From positions 73,550 to 137,549 of the forward strand of contig CAYLSV010000001.1 in the NCBI GenBank assembly GCA_964386435.1: a stretch of DNA of 64,000 nt, in the 5' to 3' direction. The first letter of the stretch is position 1. Every line of letters starts with the position of its first letter. A model generated the notes under the pieces. The model was given only the letters and a program-made list of their open reading frames with translations, was not told the origin of the DNA and searched no databases. A program made the position numbers and the translations under genes. Positions 54,814-62,464 of the stretch are shown here, in pieces. Source of the DNA: CAYLSV01 sp964386435 (GTDB lineage: Bacteria > Planctomycetota > Phycisphaerae > Tepidisphaerales > Tepidisphaeraceae).

Positions 54814-55896
54814 TTGTCCGCAAGCTCCACCACGCCGCCCGAGTACCTCGAGCCTTACCTCGCCCGCCACGATGACCCGCGGGACGCCGGGCGGCAGTGG
54901 TTTCGGGAAGCGAAGTTTGGCTTGTTCTTGCACTACGGCCTCTACTCGCTGCTGGGTCGGCACGAGTGGGTGCAGCTGAAGGAGAAGATTCCCGTCACCG
55001 AGTACGCGCGGCTGGCCGAGCAGTTCAACGCGCCGGCCATCGCCGATCTGGCTGTTGAGGCAGGCTGCCGTTATGTGAACTTGACGACGCAGCACCACGA
55101 GGGCTTTTCGCTCTGGGACACGCGTCAGTCGGACTTTAAGAGCACGAACACGCCGTGCGGCCGCGACCTGGTCGCGGAGCTTGCGGCCGCTTGTGCCGAT
55201 CGAAAGCTGGGCTTGTGCCTCTACCTCTCGCACGGCCGCGAGTGGCGTCATCCGCACGGGCCGTCAAACGACCGATTCGGCGGCCGCGCCCGGCCCGAGT
55301 ACGACCCGCCGGACCCGCACTACGCCGCGCCAAAAGACCATGATCTAAACCTTTACGTGGATTACACCGCCGCTCAGGTGGACGAACTGCTGACGAACTA
55401 CGGCCCAATCGCCGCCATCTGGCTCGACGGCATCGCAGTGCCGCGCGAGCCCAAAGACGCCGACGGTCACATCCGCCACGACTACCACCCGGCCCGCGAC
55501 GGCGATCCGTTCCGCTGCCAGGAGCTGTACGACCTTGTCCACGCGAAGCAGCCCTGGACGCTCGTGGCGTACAAGTACGGCTACCTCGGCACCGAGGATT
55601 TCGTAGCCCACGAGCACTCGGGCCAGCCGAGCAGTGGTAAGCCTTGCGAGATCTGCACGACGATGACGCCGGAGAGCTGGGGCTGGCACAAGGAGATGTC
55701 GCAATCGATCCTCACGGTGGACCAGGTGCTCGAGAAGCTGACCAACGCCAACGCCGCCGGTAGCAACCTGCTTCTCAACACCGGGCCGATGCCCGACGGG
55801 TCGATCCACCCGCCTGAGGCCGAGGTGCTGCGGGAGGCCGGGCGACGGCTCCGCCGGTTTGGAGCGGCGGATGATGCATCTCGTTGCAACTCGTGA
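54814..55896 (+). CDS. GH29-type alpha-L-fucosidase-like enzyme
   Basis: About 360 residues of a GH29 (beta/alpha)8 enzyme: QWFREAKFGLFLHYGLYSLLGRHEWVQ, AGCRYVNLTTQHHEGFSLWDTRQSDF, KLGLCLYLSHGREW, and IAAIWLDGIAVP, where the D of WLDG is the expected nucleophile. The C-terminal beta-sandwich of larger fucosidases is absent. It contains ICTTMTPESWGWHKEMSQSI and SNLLLNTGPMPDGSIHP, usual in the family. There is no signal peptide, so it acts on imported oligosaccharides. The start is uncertain: TTG 54814 is the only reasonable in-frame start codon close to the conserved domain, with TACAAT about 20 bases upstream and no SD. Confidence 0.85.
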   Translation: MSASSTTPPEYLEPYLARHDDPRDAGRQWFREAKFGLFLHYGLYSLLGRHEWVQLKEKIPVTEYARLAEQFNAPAIADLAVEAGCRYVNLTTQHHEGFSLWDTRQSDFKSTNTPCGRDLVAELAAACADRKLGLCLYLSHGREWRHPHGPSNDRFGGRARPEYDPPDPHYAAPKDHDLNLYVDYTAAQVDELLTNYGPIAAIWLDGIAVPREPKDADGHIRHDYHPARDGDPFRCQELYDLVHAKQPWTLVAYKYGYLGTEDFVAHEHSGQPSSGKPCEICTTMTPESWGWHKEMSQSILTVDQVLEKLTNANAAGSNLLLNTGPMPDGSIHPPEAEVLREAGRRLRRFGAADDASRCNS

Positions 55897-55907
55897 AGCG
55901 ATCGCTA

Positions 55908-55941
55908 TTGTCATTGACAACGCCTCACATTATGGTAGCTT
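55908..55941 (+). promoter_or_regulatory. Palindromic operator and promoter of the second LacI-type gene
   Basis: TTGTCATTGACAA at 55908-55920, identical to the site at 32065. The right half provides -35 TTGACA (55914-55919) and, after 16 bases, -10 TAGCTT (55936-55941). A regulator gene with such a palindrome over its own -35 is the usual picture of autoregulation. Confidence 0.6.
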
Positions 55942-55962
55942 GAAGCCTTGCAGGGAACGCGC

Positions 55963-56946
55963 ATGTCCATCACCCAAGTTGCCAAAGTTGCCGGCGTGTC
56001 GCATGCGACGGTGTCGAACGTGATCAATCGGCGGCCGTCGGTGAGCCCGGCAACCGTGGCGGCCGTGCGCAAGGCGATGGCCGAAATCGGTTACACGCCG
56101 CGCCCGGTGACAAACCGTCCGGGCCGGCGGCCGCGCAGTGCTGACGGCGTGTTCACCGGCAGGATCTCGATGGTGTGGCCGCAGCGGTCCAGCTACCACA
56201 ACCCCGTCGCCCTGGGCATTATGCAAGGCATCAGCGGCGAGCTGGACGCGCTCGGCTTTGACTTGACCATCTCGTTCGCCGGCGCCGACAACGTTGCCCA
56301 AGTGGTCGAGCGAGCTGATGGCCTGCTGGCGCTCGGCTTCCTGGAGAAGAGACTGATTCGCTCGCTGCGTGGCAAGCCGATTGTCTGGATTGGGTCTCAC
56401 GGGCCGCTCGACTGGGGCGACCGGGTGCGGTGCGATCACGGGCAGATCGCCCGGGAAGCCGCCGGCTATCTGGTGGATCAAGGGTGCAGCTCGTTGGCGT
56501 TCGTTGCACTGGACGAGCTTCACCCGGCGGTCCAACAACGGGGCGCGGCGTTTCGGATCGAGTGCGACCGGCTAGGCCTTCCGGTGGAGTTGATTCAGGT
56601 GCGCGACGGCTCGACCGCCGCCGCGGCGGCGGCCCTGAGCCGGCTCAAGAACATCGACCTGACGGGCATCTTCGTCGCCAACGATCGGCATCTGGCGGCG
56701 CTTGACCGAGCCTGCCGCATGGCGGGCCTCACCACGCTCAGCGACCGGCCGGTCATCGGCTGCGACAACGAGCCGGCGGCGCTGGCGGGCCTGATCCCAA
56801 CGCCAGCCACCTTTGATTTGCGGCCCGAGCAGCTCGGCCGCCTCGCCGTCCGCCGCCTCGCCGAGCGCATGCGCGGCCACGGCGGGCAGGGCCAAGTCAC
56901 CATTACTCAATCGGCTCAACTCATCGAGCCGCCACCCTTTCCGTGA
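55963..56946 (+). CDS. LacI-family transcriptional regulator
   Basis: A 327-residue repressor. The DNA-binding part reads SITQVAKVAGVSHATVSNVINRRPSVSPATVAAV, nearly the same recognition helix (VSHATVSNVIN) as the LacI at 45947, so both may bind similar operators. The sensor domain (RISMVWPQRSSYHNPVALGIMQGISGELDALGFDLTISF, IVWIGSHGPLDWGDRVRCDH, IFVANDRHLAALDRACRMAG) follows. The ATG at 55963 aligns with the start of its paralogue and has GGGA upstream; an ATG five codons earlier is less likely. It is followed after 56 bases by a DNRLRE PEP-CTERM gene, repeating the first module. Confidence 0.93.
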   Translation: MSITQVAKVAGVSHATVSNVINRRPSVSPATVAAVRKAMAEIGYTPRPVTNRPGRRPRSADGVFTGRISMVWPQRSSYHNPVALGIMQGISGELDALGFDLTISFAGADNVAQVVERADGLLALGFLEKRLIRSLRGKPIVWIGSHGPLDWGDRVRCDHGQIAREAAGYLVDQGCSSLAFVALDELHPAVQQRGAAFRIECDRLGLPVELIQVRDGSTAAAAAALSRLKNIDLTGIFVANDRHLAALDRACRMAGLTTLSDRPVIGCDNEPAALAGLIPTPATFDLRPEQLGRLAVRRLAERMRGHGGQGQVTITQSAQLIEPPPFP

Positions 56947-57002
56947 GCCCGAGGCTCACACGTCCCGCCGGCAGTGCCCGGCACCACCTTCGAGGAGAGA
57001 CC

Positions 57003-57809
57003 ATGAAAAGTTTTGCCCTTGCCGCCGCCGTTGCCGGCGTCACCATAACGACTGCCGCCACCGCGCAAGCCGCCGTGCTCAGTGGCGACACGTACGTCGA
57101 GATCAACGATCTGTTCGACACCAGTCCGCCGACGCAGACGCGGAACACGCAGCCGTTCTTCAGCGTTCGCGACGACAACAGCACCGAGCCGGACAGCCGA
57201 AGCGACCGCGTGGGCGTGCTCTACTTTGACCTTTCGGGTGACGCGGGCACCGGCACCAGCGCCGGGTCCAGCCTGACTGTCAAATTGGGTGCTGCCGCCG
57301 CGGGTGCCGCGTCGGTAGCAAACCCTGTGACGCTGACGCTCTGGGGCGTCGCCGACGGCGCGGCCGAGGACGATTTCACGAACGCCGGCTATCAGGTGAC
57401 CAGCTCCAATACGCTCGGCAACGCCATCGACGCCAGCGGCAACCGTGTGCGAGAGAGCAACACGTTCGACTTCGATCCCGGCACCAGCACCACGTTCCGA
57501 GCATTGGACGAAGTGGCACTCACGGACCTGTCCGGCCTCGTGGCGGGCACGACGATCTCGTTTTCCGGGATCGACCTCGACACGTTCGTCTCCAGCGTGA
57601 GCGACGGCGACGGGTCCGACACCGACCTTGCCTTCCTCCTGACCGCCACCGCCCCCGGCAGCGGCGTGAACAACGAGTTCCGCTTCGAGACTCTCGAAAC
57701 CAGCGGCGGCTCCCCGGCCAACCTCGCGGTGGTCGTGCCGGAGCCGACCGGTGCCCTGGCCATTCTCGGCGGCCTGGGCGTGCTTGCCATGCGGCGTCGA
57801 CCAGCCTGA
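57003..57809 (+). CDS. DNRLRE-domain PEP-CTERM surface protein
   Basis: A 268-residue protein with signal peptide (SFALAAAVAGVTITTAATAQA), a DNRLRE-like domain (VLSGDTYVEINDLFDTSPP, RSDRVGVLYFDLSG, LTVKLGAAAAG, VTLTLWGVADG), and a PEP-CTERM tag (VPEPTGALAILGGLGVLA, MRRRPA). GAGGAGAGACC precedes the ATG. It is the second copy of the LacI plus DNRLRE-PEP-CTERM pair. No clear T-run terminator follows; a small GGGTC/GACCC hairpin lies at 57821-57838. Confidence 0.83.
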   Translation: MKSFALAAAVAGVTITTAATAQAAVLSGDTYVEINDLFDTSPPTQTRNTQPFFSVRDDNSTEPDSRSDRVGVLYFDLSGDAGTGTSAGSSLTVKLGAAAAGAASVANPVTLTLWGVADGAAEDDFTNAGYQVTSSNTLGNAIDASGNRVRESNTFDFDPGTSTTFRALDEVALTDLSGLVAGTTISFSGIDLDTFVSSVSDGDGSDTDLAFLLTATAPGSGVNNEFRFETLETSGGSPANLAVVVPEPTGALAILGGLGVLAMRRRPA

Positions 57810-58633
57810 CACCCCACGGGGTCGGGCCTTGACCCGCCCGATCCCGCCTACCTCAAAAGCTCTTCTATTATCGCGAGGTAGACGTCCCGCGGGAACTCCT
57901 CACGGCACACCCGGGGTCACGCTGAAACAACAGCACGTGTTACCCGCGACCAAGCCTGGCCATGTCGGCACATCGATAACCGCGCCAAGACCGCCGACCA
58001 CACCCAAAGGCAACGACCCGCACCACCTCACGCAGCCCCTGCCGCTGATCGGCTTGGCCCCTTCAAGTCCGCCAGATCCGGCAACCGTCGTGCCTCACCC
58101 GACCCGAACCTGCTCAACGCCTGACGACGTCACTTCTGTCGGAGCAGGACTTGCGGCAGGGAATCCTCGGATCCGGTTTCGAAACGAAGCGGCGGCCACG
58201 TGGCGTGGGTTGGGAGGCGGAGGAAACGGGCGAAGGTGCCGGCGGGCTTCGACTTTCGTCTCGTTACGCGCCGGCTCGGATGCCAAAGCGCCGCAGTTCA
58301 TGCGGCCGCAAGCGGTTGTCCCTTCGGATAAGCCGGGAGGGCGCGGAGGACTGCGGGTACTTGAACGACGTCGTGGTGGCGTCGGGCTGCCCGTCACGGC
58401 CGGCGCATTCTTCCCCTTTTGAGGCAGGTCATGTTTATGCTGGCGGAATTTCGACCCGACCCGCGCGCGGCTTCTGTAACGCCTTTCGTCGGCAACGCAA
58501 TGGTCGTATTGCAGAGTGACCGGCACCTTGTTCTTGCACTCGAGACTTGGAGTCGGGTGAGCCAACGCAGCCGCTTCGTCCAGGTCGCGGCAGCGGACGA
58601 CGCTCGATCAAACCTGCTTGTCCTGCCCGCTCG
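57810..58633. other. Non-coding, probably decayed stretch between the PEP-CTERM gene and cas5
   Basis: No intact gene is supported here. On the minus strand just below cas5 (58690-58570) broken frames read NLRNPQRLRRV and SSVVRCRDLDEAA, which weakly recall the beginning and second strand of Cas2 (DIRDPKRLRRV... QYSVFRCxLD). A single GCTGAAAC at about 57922 resembles the end of type I CRISPR repeats but is not repeated. No direct repeats were found by eye. Confidence 0.35.
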
Positions 58634-59386
58634 TTACGTGGCGGACGCGTCGTAGCCGCTGCGGGTTCCGCAGGTTGTGCGTGGTGCGGCGTCCTCGATC
58701 AACGCGTGCGTCTGGCCGGGTGAGCATATCGCAGGCGGAGCTTCGCGGACGGGCCCGGCTCGCCGCTCCGGTCCTTCTCCAGCAGGCGTATTGCGGGCTT
58801 GAACGAGCCTGCCGGTGGCCCATCGCGTGCCGGCGGATCGAACGTGGTCGACCCAGACCGGGAACGTGTGCGGGCCGTCCTCTTGCAGCAGGAACGTCCT
58901 GGCCCGCCGCCCGAGCAGGTCCGGCCGCCGGGCCAGCGGCAAGACCTCGTCGACGTGGTGCGTGCTCTCGCCGAGGCAAAGCCCGCCGGCCCGCTCGACC
59001 TGCACTCGTCGCGCCGGGTCGAGCGCGACCGCGACCCGCTCCTCCAACATACGCTCAGCCGCGGCCTCGCCAATCGAGTCGAGCCAGACGCCGACCTTGA
59101 CGTGCGTGAGCAGTTGCTGGAAGTCGGGCCGCAAGTTCTGAGCCTCGCTGAGCGTCTTGCTCTTGACCCGCCACATCGTCCGCAGCACGACGCTCGTCGC
59201 CGGCTTGCTGGGCAGCGCCGGCATGCCGTGGCAGCCGCGGTGGCGACGGCGTTCGTGCTCGCCCATGAGCGACAGTGGCATGTCGTAGCACGTGCTCGGC
59301 GGCGGCACCGGGTGCGTCTCGAAGAACTCACGCGCCATGCCGCGGCGGAAGCAGGCGACGAGCGCGCTGACATAGAGGCCGATCAC
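58634..59386 (-). CDS. cas5: Cas5 (DevS-like), the only cas gene with an open frame
   Basis: A 250-residue frame. Residues 1 to about 190 match Cas5 of the dev/I-MYXAN type: VIGLYVSALVACFRRGMAREFFETHPVPPPSTCYDMPLSLMGE, TSVVLRTMWRVKSKTLS, RPDFQQLLTHVKVGVWLDS, and VWVDHVRSAGTRWATGRLV, with the glycine-rich first strand of a RAMP fold. In an intact system Cas5 binds the crRNA 5' handle in Cascade. The GTG at 59386 overlaps the stop of cas7 (GTGA). The last 60 residues (ARNTPAGEGPERRAG...) look like read-through into decayed DNA. Because its partners are broken, it is unlikely to form a working complex. Confidence 0.72.
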   Translation of the reverse strand: MIGLYVSALVACFRRGMAREFFETHPVPPPSTCYDMPLSLMGEHERRRHRGCHGMPALPSKPATSVVLRTMWRVKSKTLSEAQNLRPDFQQLLTHVKVGVWLDSIGEAAAERMLEERVAVALDPARRVQVERAGGLCLGESTHHVDEVLPLARRPDLLGRRARTFLLQEDGPHTFPVWVDHVRSAGTRWATGRLVQARNTPAGEGPERRAGPVREAPPAICSPGQTHALIEDAAPRTTCGTRSGYDASAT

Positions 59387-59883
59387 GCCTTCGCCCCCGT
59401 GACGCCGGCGTGGGCATCGATCCGCCCGCACGCCGCTTCGACGGCTGTCTTGATGCCGGGGAAGCGGTTGGCCCCGGGCAGCAGTTCCTTCGCCGCCGCG
59501 TGTTCGGCCGCCGGCCGGGCCGAACGAGTAGAGCAGCAGCGGCGTCGGGTCGTCGGTAGGCGGATGACGATCGACTCGGGCGCAAAGTCGAACAGGAACC
59601 GCCCGTGGTTGCCGGCGACCGGGCCGAGCCGGCCCAGCGCGCGAAGTGCGACCGCCACCCGCTTCGGATCACGCAGGCGGCCGGGGATCATCGCTAAGCC
59701 ATACTGGTAGCGAGTGGCGTGAATCTCGGCCGCGTACGGGACCGGGTTGCTGCCCCCGCCCTTGCTGGCGCACGGCGTAGCACCGGGACTGGCCGCATTG
59801 AAGATGTGCTCGCCCGCCCAAGGCGTCAGGGAAACGGCCCGCGTCATCTCCAGCACGGCCCGGCGGACGTCCGTCGAGCCCAT
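59383..59883 (-). pseudogene. cas7: cas7 (Cst2/DevR-like), truncated and frameshifted
   Basis: The frame reads VRRAVLEMTRAVSLTPWAG, HIFNAASPGATPCASKGG, NPVPYAAEIHATRYQYGLAMIPGRLRDPKRVAVALRALGRLG, VAGNHGRFLFDFAPESIVIRL. NPYxxExHxTRYxY and GNHxRFLYDFAPES are hallmarks of the Cst2/DevR Cas7 backbone protein. The first 60 or so residues are missing. After VIRL a short stretch (DDPTPLLLYSFG) is in another frame before AAKELLPGANRFPGIKTAVEAACGRIDAHAG resumes. It abuts the tail of cas8 on one side and overlaps cas5 on the other. Confidence 0.78.
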
Positions 59884-61186
59884 CGTTGCGGGCCTGAGCC
59901 TCGGTCTTGGCTCCACTAAGTTTCAACCGAAGCCGCTCCATCAGGCATTCCAGCGGTTCTTGGTCGCCTGGTTGGCCGCATGCCGGTTGTTCTGGCCCAT
60001 CGTCTCGACCTTGATCTTGCCGCGGGCCATCTGGACGGCACGGATGAAGTCGGGTTCGTCGTCGTTCAAGAGTGTTCCCTTCTTCTTTGTGTCACGGTTC
60101 GTCTCGGCGGCAACCAGGTCGCGCAGGCACGCCTGCTCGTAACCCACCTTCTCGCGGACGTCGCGGTCGGACAGCAGGCGGGCGAGACCGTCGTAGAACC
60201 GCCGGCCAACCGCGAGGTTGTCGGCAAAGTGCGGCCGGCAGACGCTGTGTGCCGAGAACCATTCGTTGTCGACGTCAATCGTCGTCGCCTTCCTTCCCTT
60301 CCTGACCTTGATCGGCTTCTCGGCCACCGCCAGCCGCGGCGGCAGCGCCCGAAGCACACGGTCAAACGCGGCCAGCCGCTCGTCGTCCTTGCGGTGGACC
60401 GCCTTGATGTAGCCGGTCGTTACGCAGGGTTTTTGCTGGCTGGCCCAGACGGTTGAGCGGAGCAGGTTGAAGTGCATGCCGTCGATGCCCGCCGGATGCT
60501 GTTTGCTTAGCAGGCGGCTGCGCATCCGCACCATCGCCTGCAACGCAGCGTCATCGGCGGCCGACTTTCCGCGAACGCCTTCAGATCCGTCACCTCCGGC
60601 ACCAGCAGCACGCCCACGCCGCCCCGCGCCGGCAACGCGAGGCAGCCGACGAGTGCGAAGAAAAGGCACAACGCATGCCCCGGCGGCTCCTCGATCTTCG
60701 TGTCAGCTGGGAACTTGGTGTGTCGCACGACCGATCCGGGCGAGATCGGCCCCTCGATTTTCACCGGCTTCTTGACCAGCCGGCCCTTCTTGTCGATGAA
60801 TTCCTTACACCCGTCGCGGTGCCGGTAGCCGCTGCACCGACGCAGGTAGACCCGGACCCGCTGGGTGCCGCCGCCGTCGGCTCGCCCCAATCGAGCGTGA
60901 TCGAGTGCTCCTCGACGAATTAACTCCGCGTGTTGCCGCCGGGCAGTTCATGCGCCGCCAGCCGCCCCTGCCGGTGCCGCCGCTCCATCGCCCGCAGCGT
61001 CGTCGCCAGGCCGCCGAGGCCGGCGCGGTGCAGGGGTGTCATGCCGGGGTCGTTCAGGCGCAGCGTCAGCGATGTCAGACCGGCCGGCTTGGCGGGACGC
61101 CTCGGCTTCGACGCCTTCCGCCTTGGCTTCACGCCGGCCGTCACCGGGCCGCCGTCGAGCCAGGCGCTTTCGACTTGCGGCGGCAC
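59860..61186 (-). pseudogene. cas8: cas8 (Cmx8/DevT-like), several frameshifts and an internal deletion
   Basis: Pieces in order along the minus strand: SLTLRLNDPGMTPLHRAGLGGLATTLRAMERRHRQGRL...PGG (61120-60930); then after a gap RVRVYLRRCSGYRHRDGCKEF, KPVKIEGPISPGSVVRHTKFPADTKIEEPPGHALCLFFALVGCLALP, VLLVPEVTDLKAFAESRP (60850-60570); in another frame DDAALQAMVRMRSRLLS, STVWASQQKP, FDRVLRALPPRLAV, RPHFADNLAVGRRFYDGLARL, KNRW (60550-59945); and in a third frame RLRLKLSGAKTEAQ (59940-59890). Together these follow the large subunit of dev-type Cascade, with roughly 100 or more residues lost after the first piece. Confidence 0.75.
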
Positions 61187-61189
61187 CGA

Positions 61190-61735
61190 ATCGTCGCCAG
61201 CGGCTTCCTGCTTTAGCTCCCAGGCGGCGGGACGCGGTCATCAGCAGCATTGGCACGCCGCCGACCTCCTGGAGAAAGGTCAGCAACGCGGCCAAAAGCT
61301 TGTCGCGGCTGACCTCCTGCACCTCGACCGGCAACGCGTAGCCAGCGACGCACCAACGGACGGCCTGCCACTTGCGAACGTCGTTCACCCCTCGACGCAG
61401 CCAGCCCGCGAGTTCTTCGTGTCGGACCAGGAGCATGAGCGTGACCCACTCATGTCGGAGCCGTTGCCGACTTCGCTTGGCCGGTGGAAGCTGCGACCGG
61501 ATCATCGCCTGGAACTGCACATTGGCTAAGCCGGAGTCGTGGATGGCGGCGGCGAGATGCACGATCCGGTGAAGGCGTTCCCGACACATTCTTGCCGGCA
61601 TGATCAGCGCTCGCAAATGGTCGTTCGCCGTAGCGGCGAGGATCTGCCCGACGGCCCGGTGGACGTCCTTCAGGTGGCCCGGCATACAGGTTCATTCGGG
61701 CGCGGCCGCCCCTTTTATCCTCCCACTGCATGGCC
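61190..61735 (-). pseudogene. cas3: cas3, HD domain remnant joined to helicase motif III
   Basis: The minus strand reads QWEDKRGGRARMNLY, then in the next frame GHLKDVHRAVGQILAATANDHLRAL, IVHLAAAIHDSGLANVQFQAMI, RLRHEWVTLMLL, and NDVRKWQAVRWCVAG. The His-Asp pair in AIHDSG and the H in LRHEW are the HD nuclease signature; the usual G-K after the HD pair is G-L here. Immediately afterwards comes DKLLAALLTFLQEVGGVPMLLMTAS, a helicase motif III segment, so the Walker A/B part and everything after LMTAS are deleted. This remnant cannot be an active nuclease-helicase. Confidence 0.72.
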
Positions 61736-61789
61736 CAGAGTCGGTCCGAGATCCAATTGAGCGGAAGATTCCTGATCGGCCTCCCCCGT

Positions 61790-62071
61790 CCTTCCGCTCC
61801 TCCGGCCGGAACAGCCCGCAGCCTATCCGATGCCGTCCGCCCAGTCCCAGCGCTTGCAGCCGCAGTGAGCCGTCAGCACTCAGGCCGTTGACCACGATCG
61901 GGTAGCCGACCCGCACGGCTCAACTAATCCGCATCACCTTTCGGCGTGGCGTGCCTGCCCGCTCGCCGCCTCGTGGAGCCACGAGAGTGCCGTGTTGAGC
62001 ACGTACCCGTGGTCAACCGGCACCGTCTCGCCGCCGATCGGGAATTCGAGTTCAAGGGCAAGTTCGTCCAC
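61790..62071 (-). pseudogene. cas6: cas6 (Cmx6-like), both ends present, middle deleted
   Basis: From GTG 62071 the frame reads DELALELEFPIGGETVPVDHGYVLNTALSWLHEA, the usual start of dev-type Cas6, and stops at 61934. From 61916 it resumes in another frame as VRVGYPIVVNGLSADGSLRLQALGLGGRHRIGCGLFRP, matching the C-terminal glycine-rich loop (GLGGRRxMGCGxFxP) of Cas6. Only about 80 of the usual 200 or more residues survive, and the catalytic centre in between is lost. Confidence 0.75.
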
Positions 62072-62464
62072 GCCCGTTAGTCAGCGTAAGGACTCCGGTC
62101 GAGGTTGCAATCGTGCGTGCCACACGGGTCGAGCCCGATTGCTCCATTTCCAAACCGGCGGCATGATGGTGCGTCGGGTCGCATACCAGGCCGTCGGGTT
62201 CGTCCTGCCAGTTGGCGTAGAACTCCTCTTGCACGGCCAGGCCGTCACTTGCTCGACCTGTTCATCGGCACAAAGGTTGTTCGGCCGTGTCAGGCGGCCT
62301 CATGCCGTGGCCGCGATGTTCCAGGTCGAACCTGCACACGCGCCAACTCGCGGCGGAGGAACAGGCGGTGCCGGTTGTGCTGAACCCCGCGGTCGTTTGC
62401 GGCAGACTTTCAGTAGTCGAACGGGGCTGGCGGAGGTGGTGGTGAATCGGTTAGGATGCACCGC
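62072..62464. other. Stretch between cas6 remnant and egtB without a recognisable gene
   Basis: A minus-strand frame (VQEEFYANWQDEPDGLVCDPTHHHAAGL..., 62234-62055) is open but short and matches nothing I know; it may be the tail of another decayed gene upstream of cas6. The 3' part leads into egtB: TAGGAT lies six bases before the ATG at 62465. Confidence 0.4.

Noticed and set aside
57900..57930. CRISPR repeat-like GCTGAAAC ending
   Set aside because: It occurs once, with no second copy at repeat-plus-spacer distance on either strand, so no array is called.
58419..58655. Plus-strand frame opposite the cas2-like scrap
   Set aside because: No family features, no convincing start signal, and it lies in a decayed region; treated as chance.
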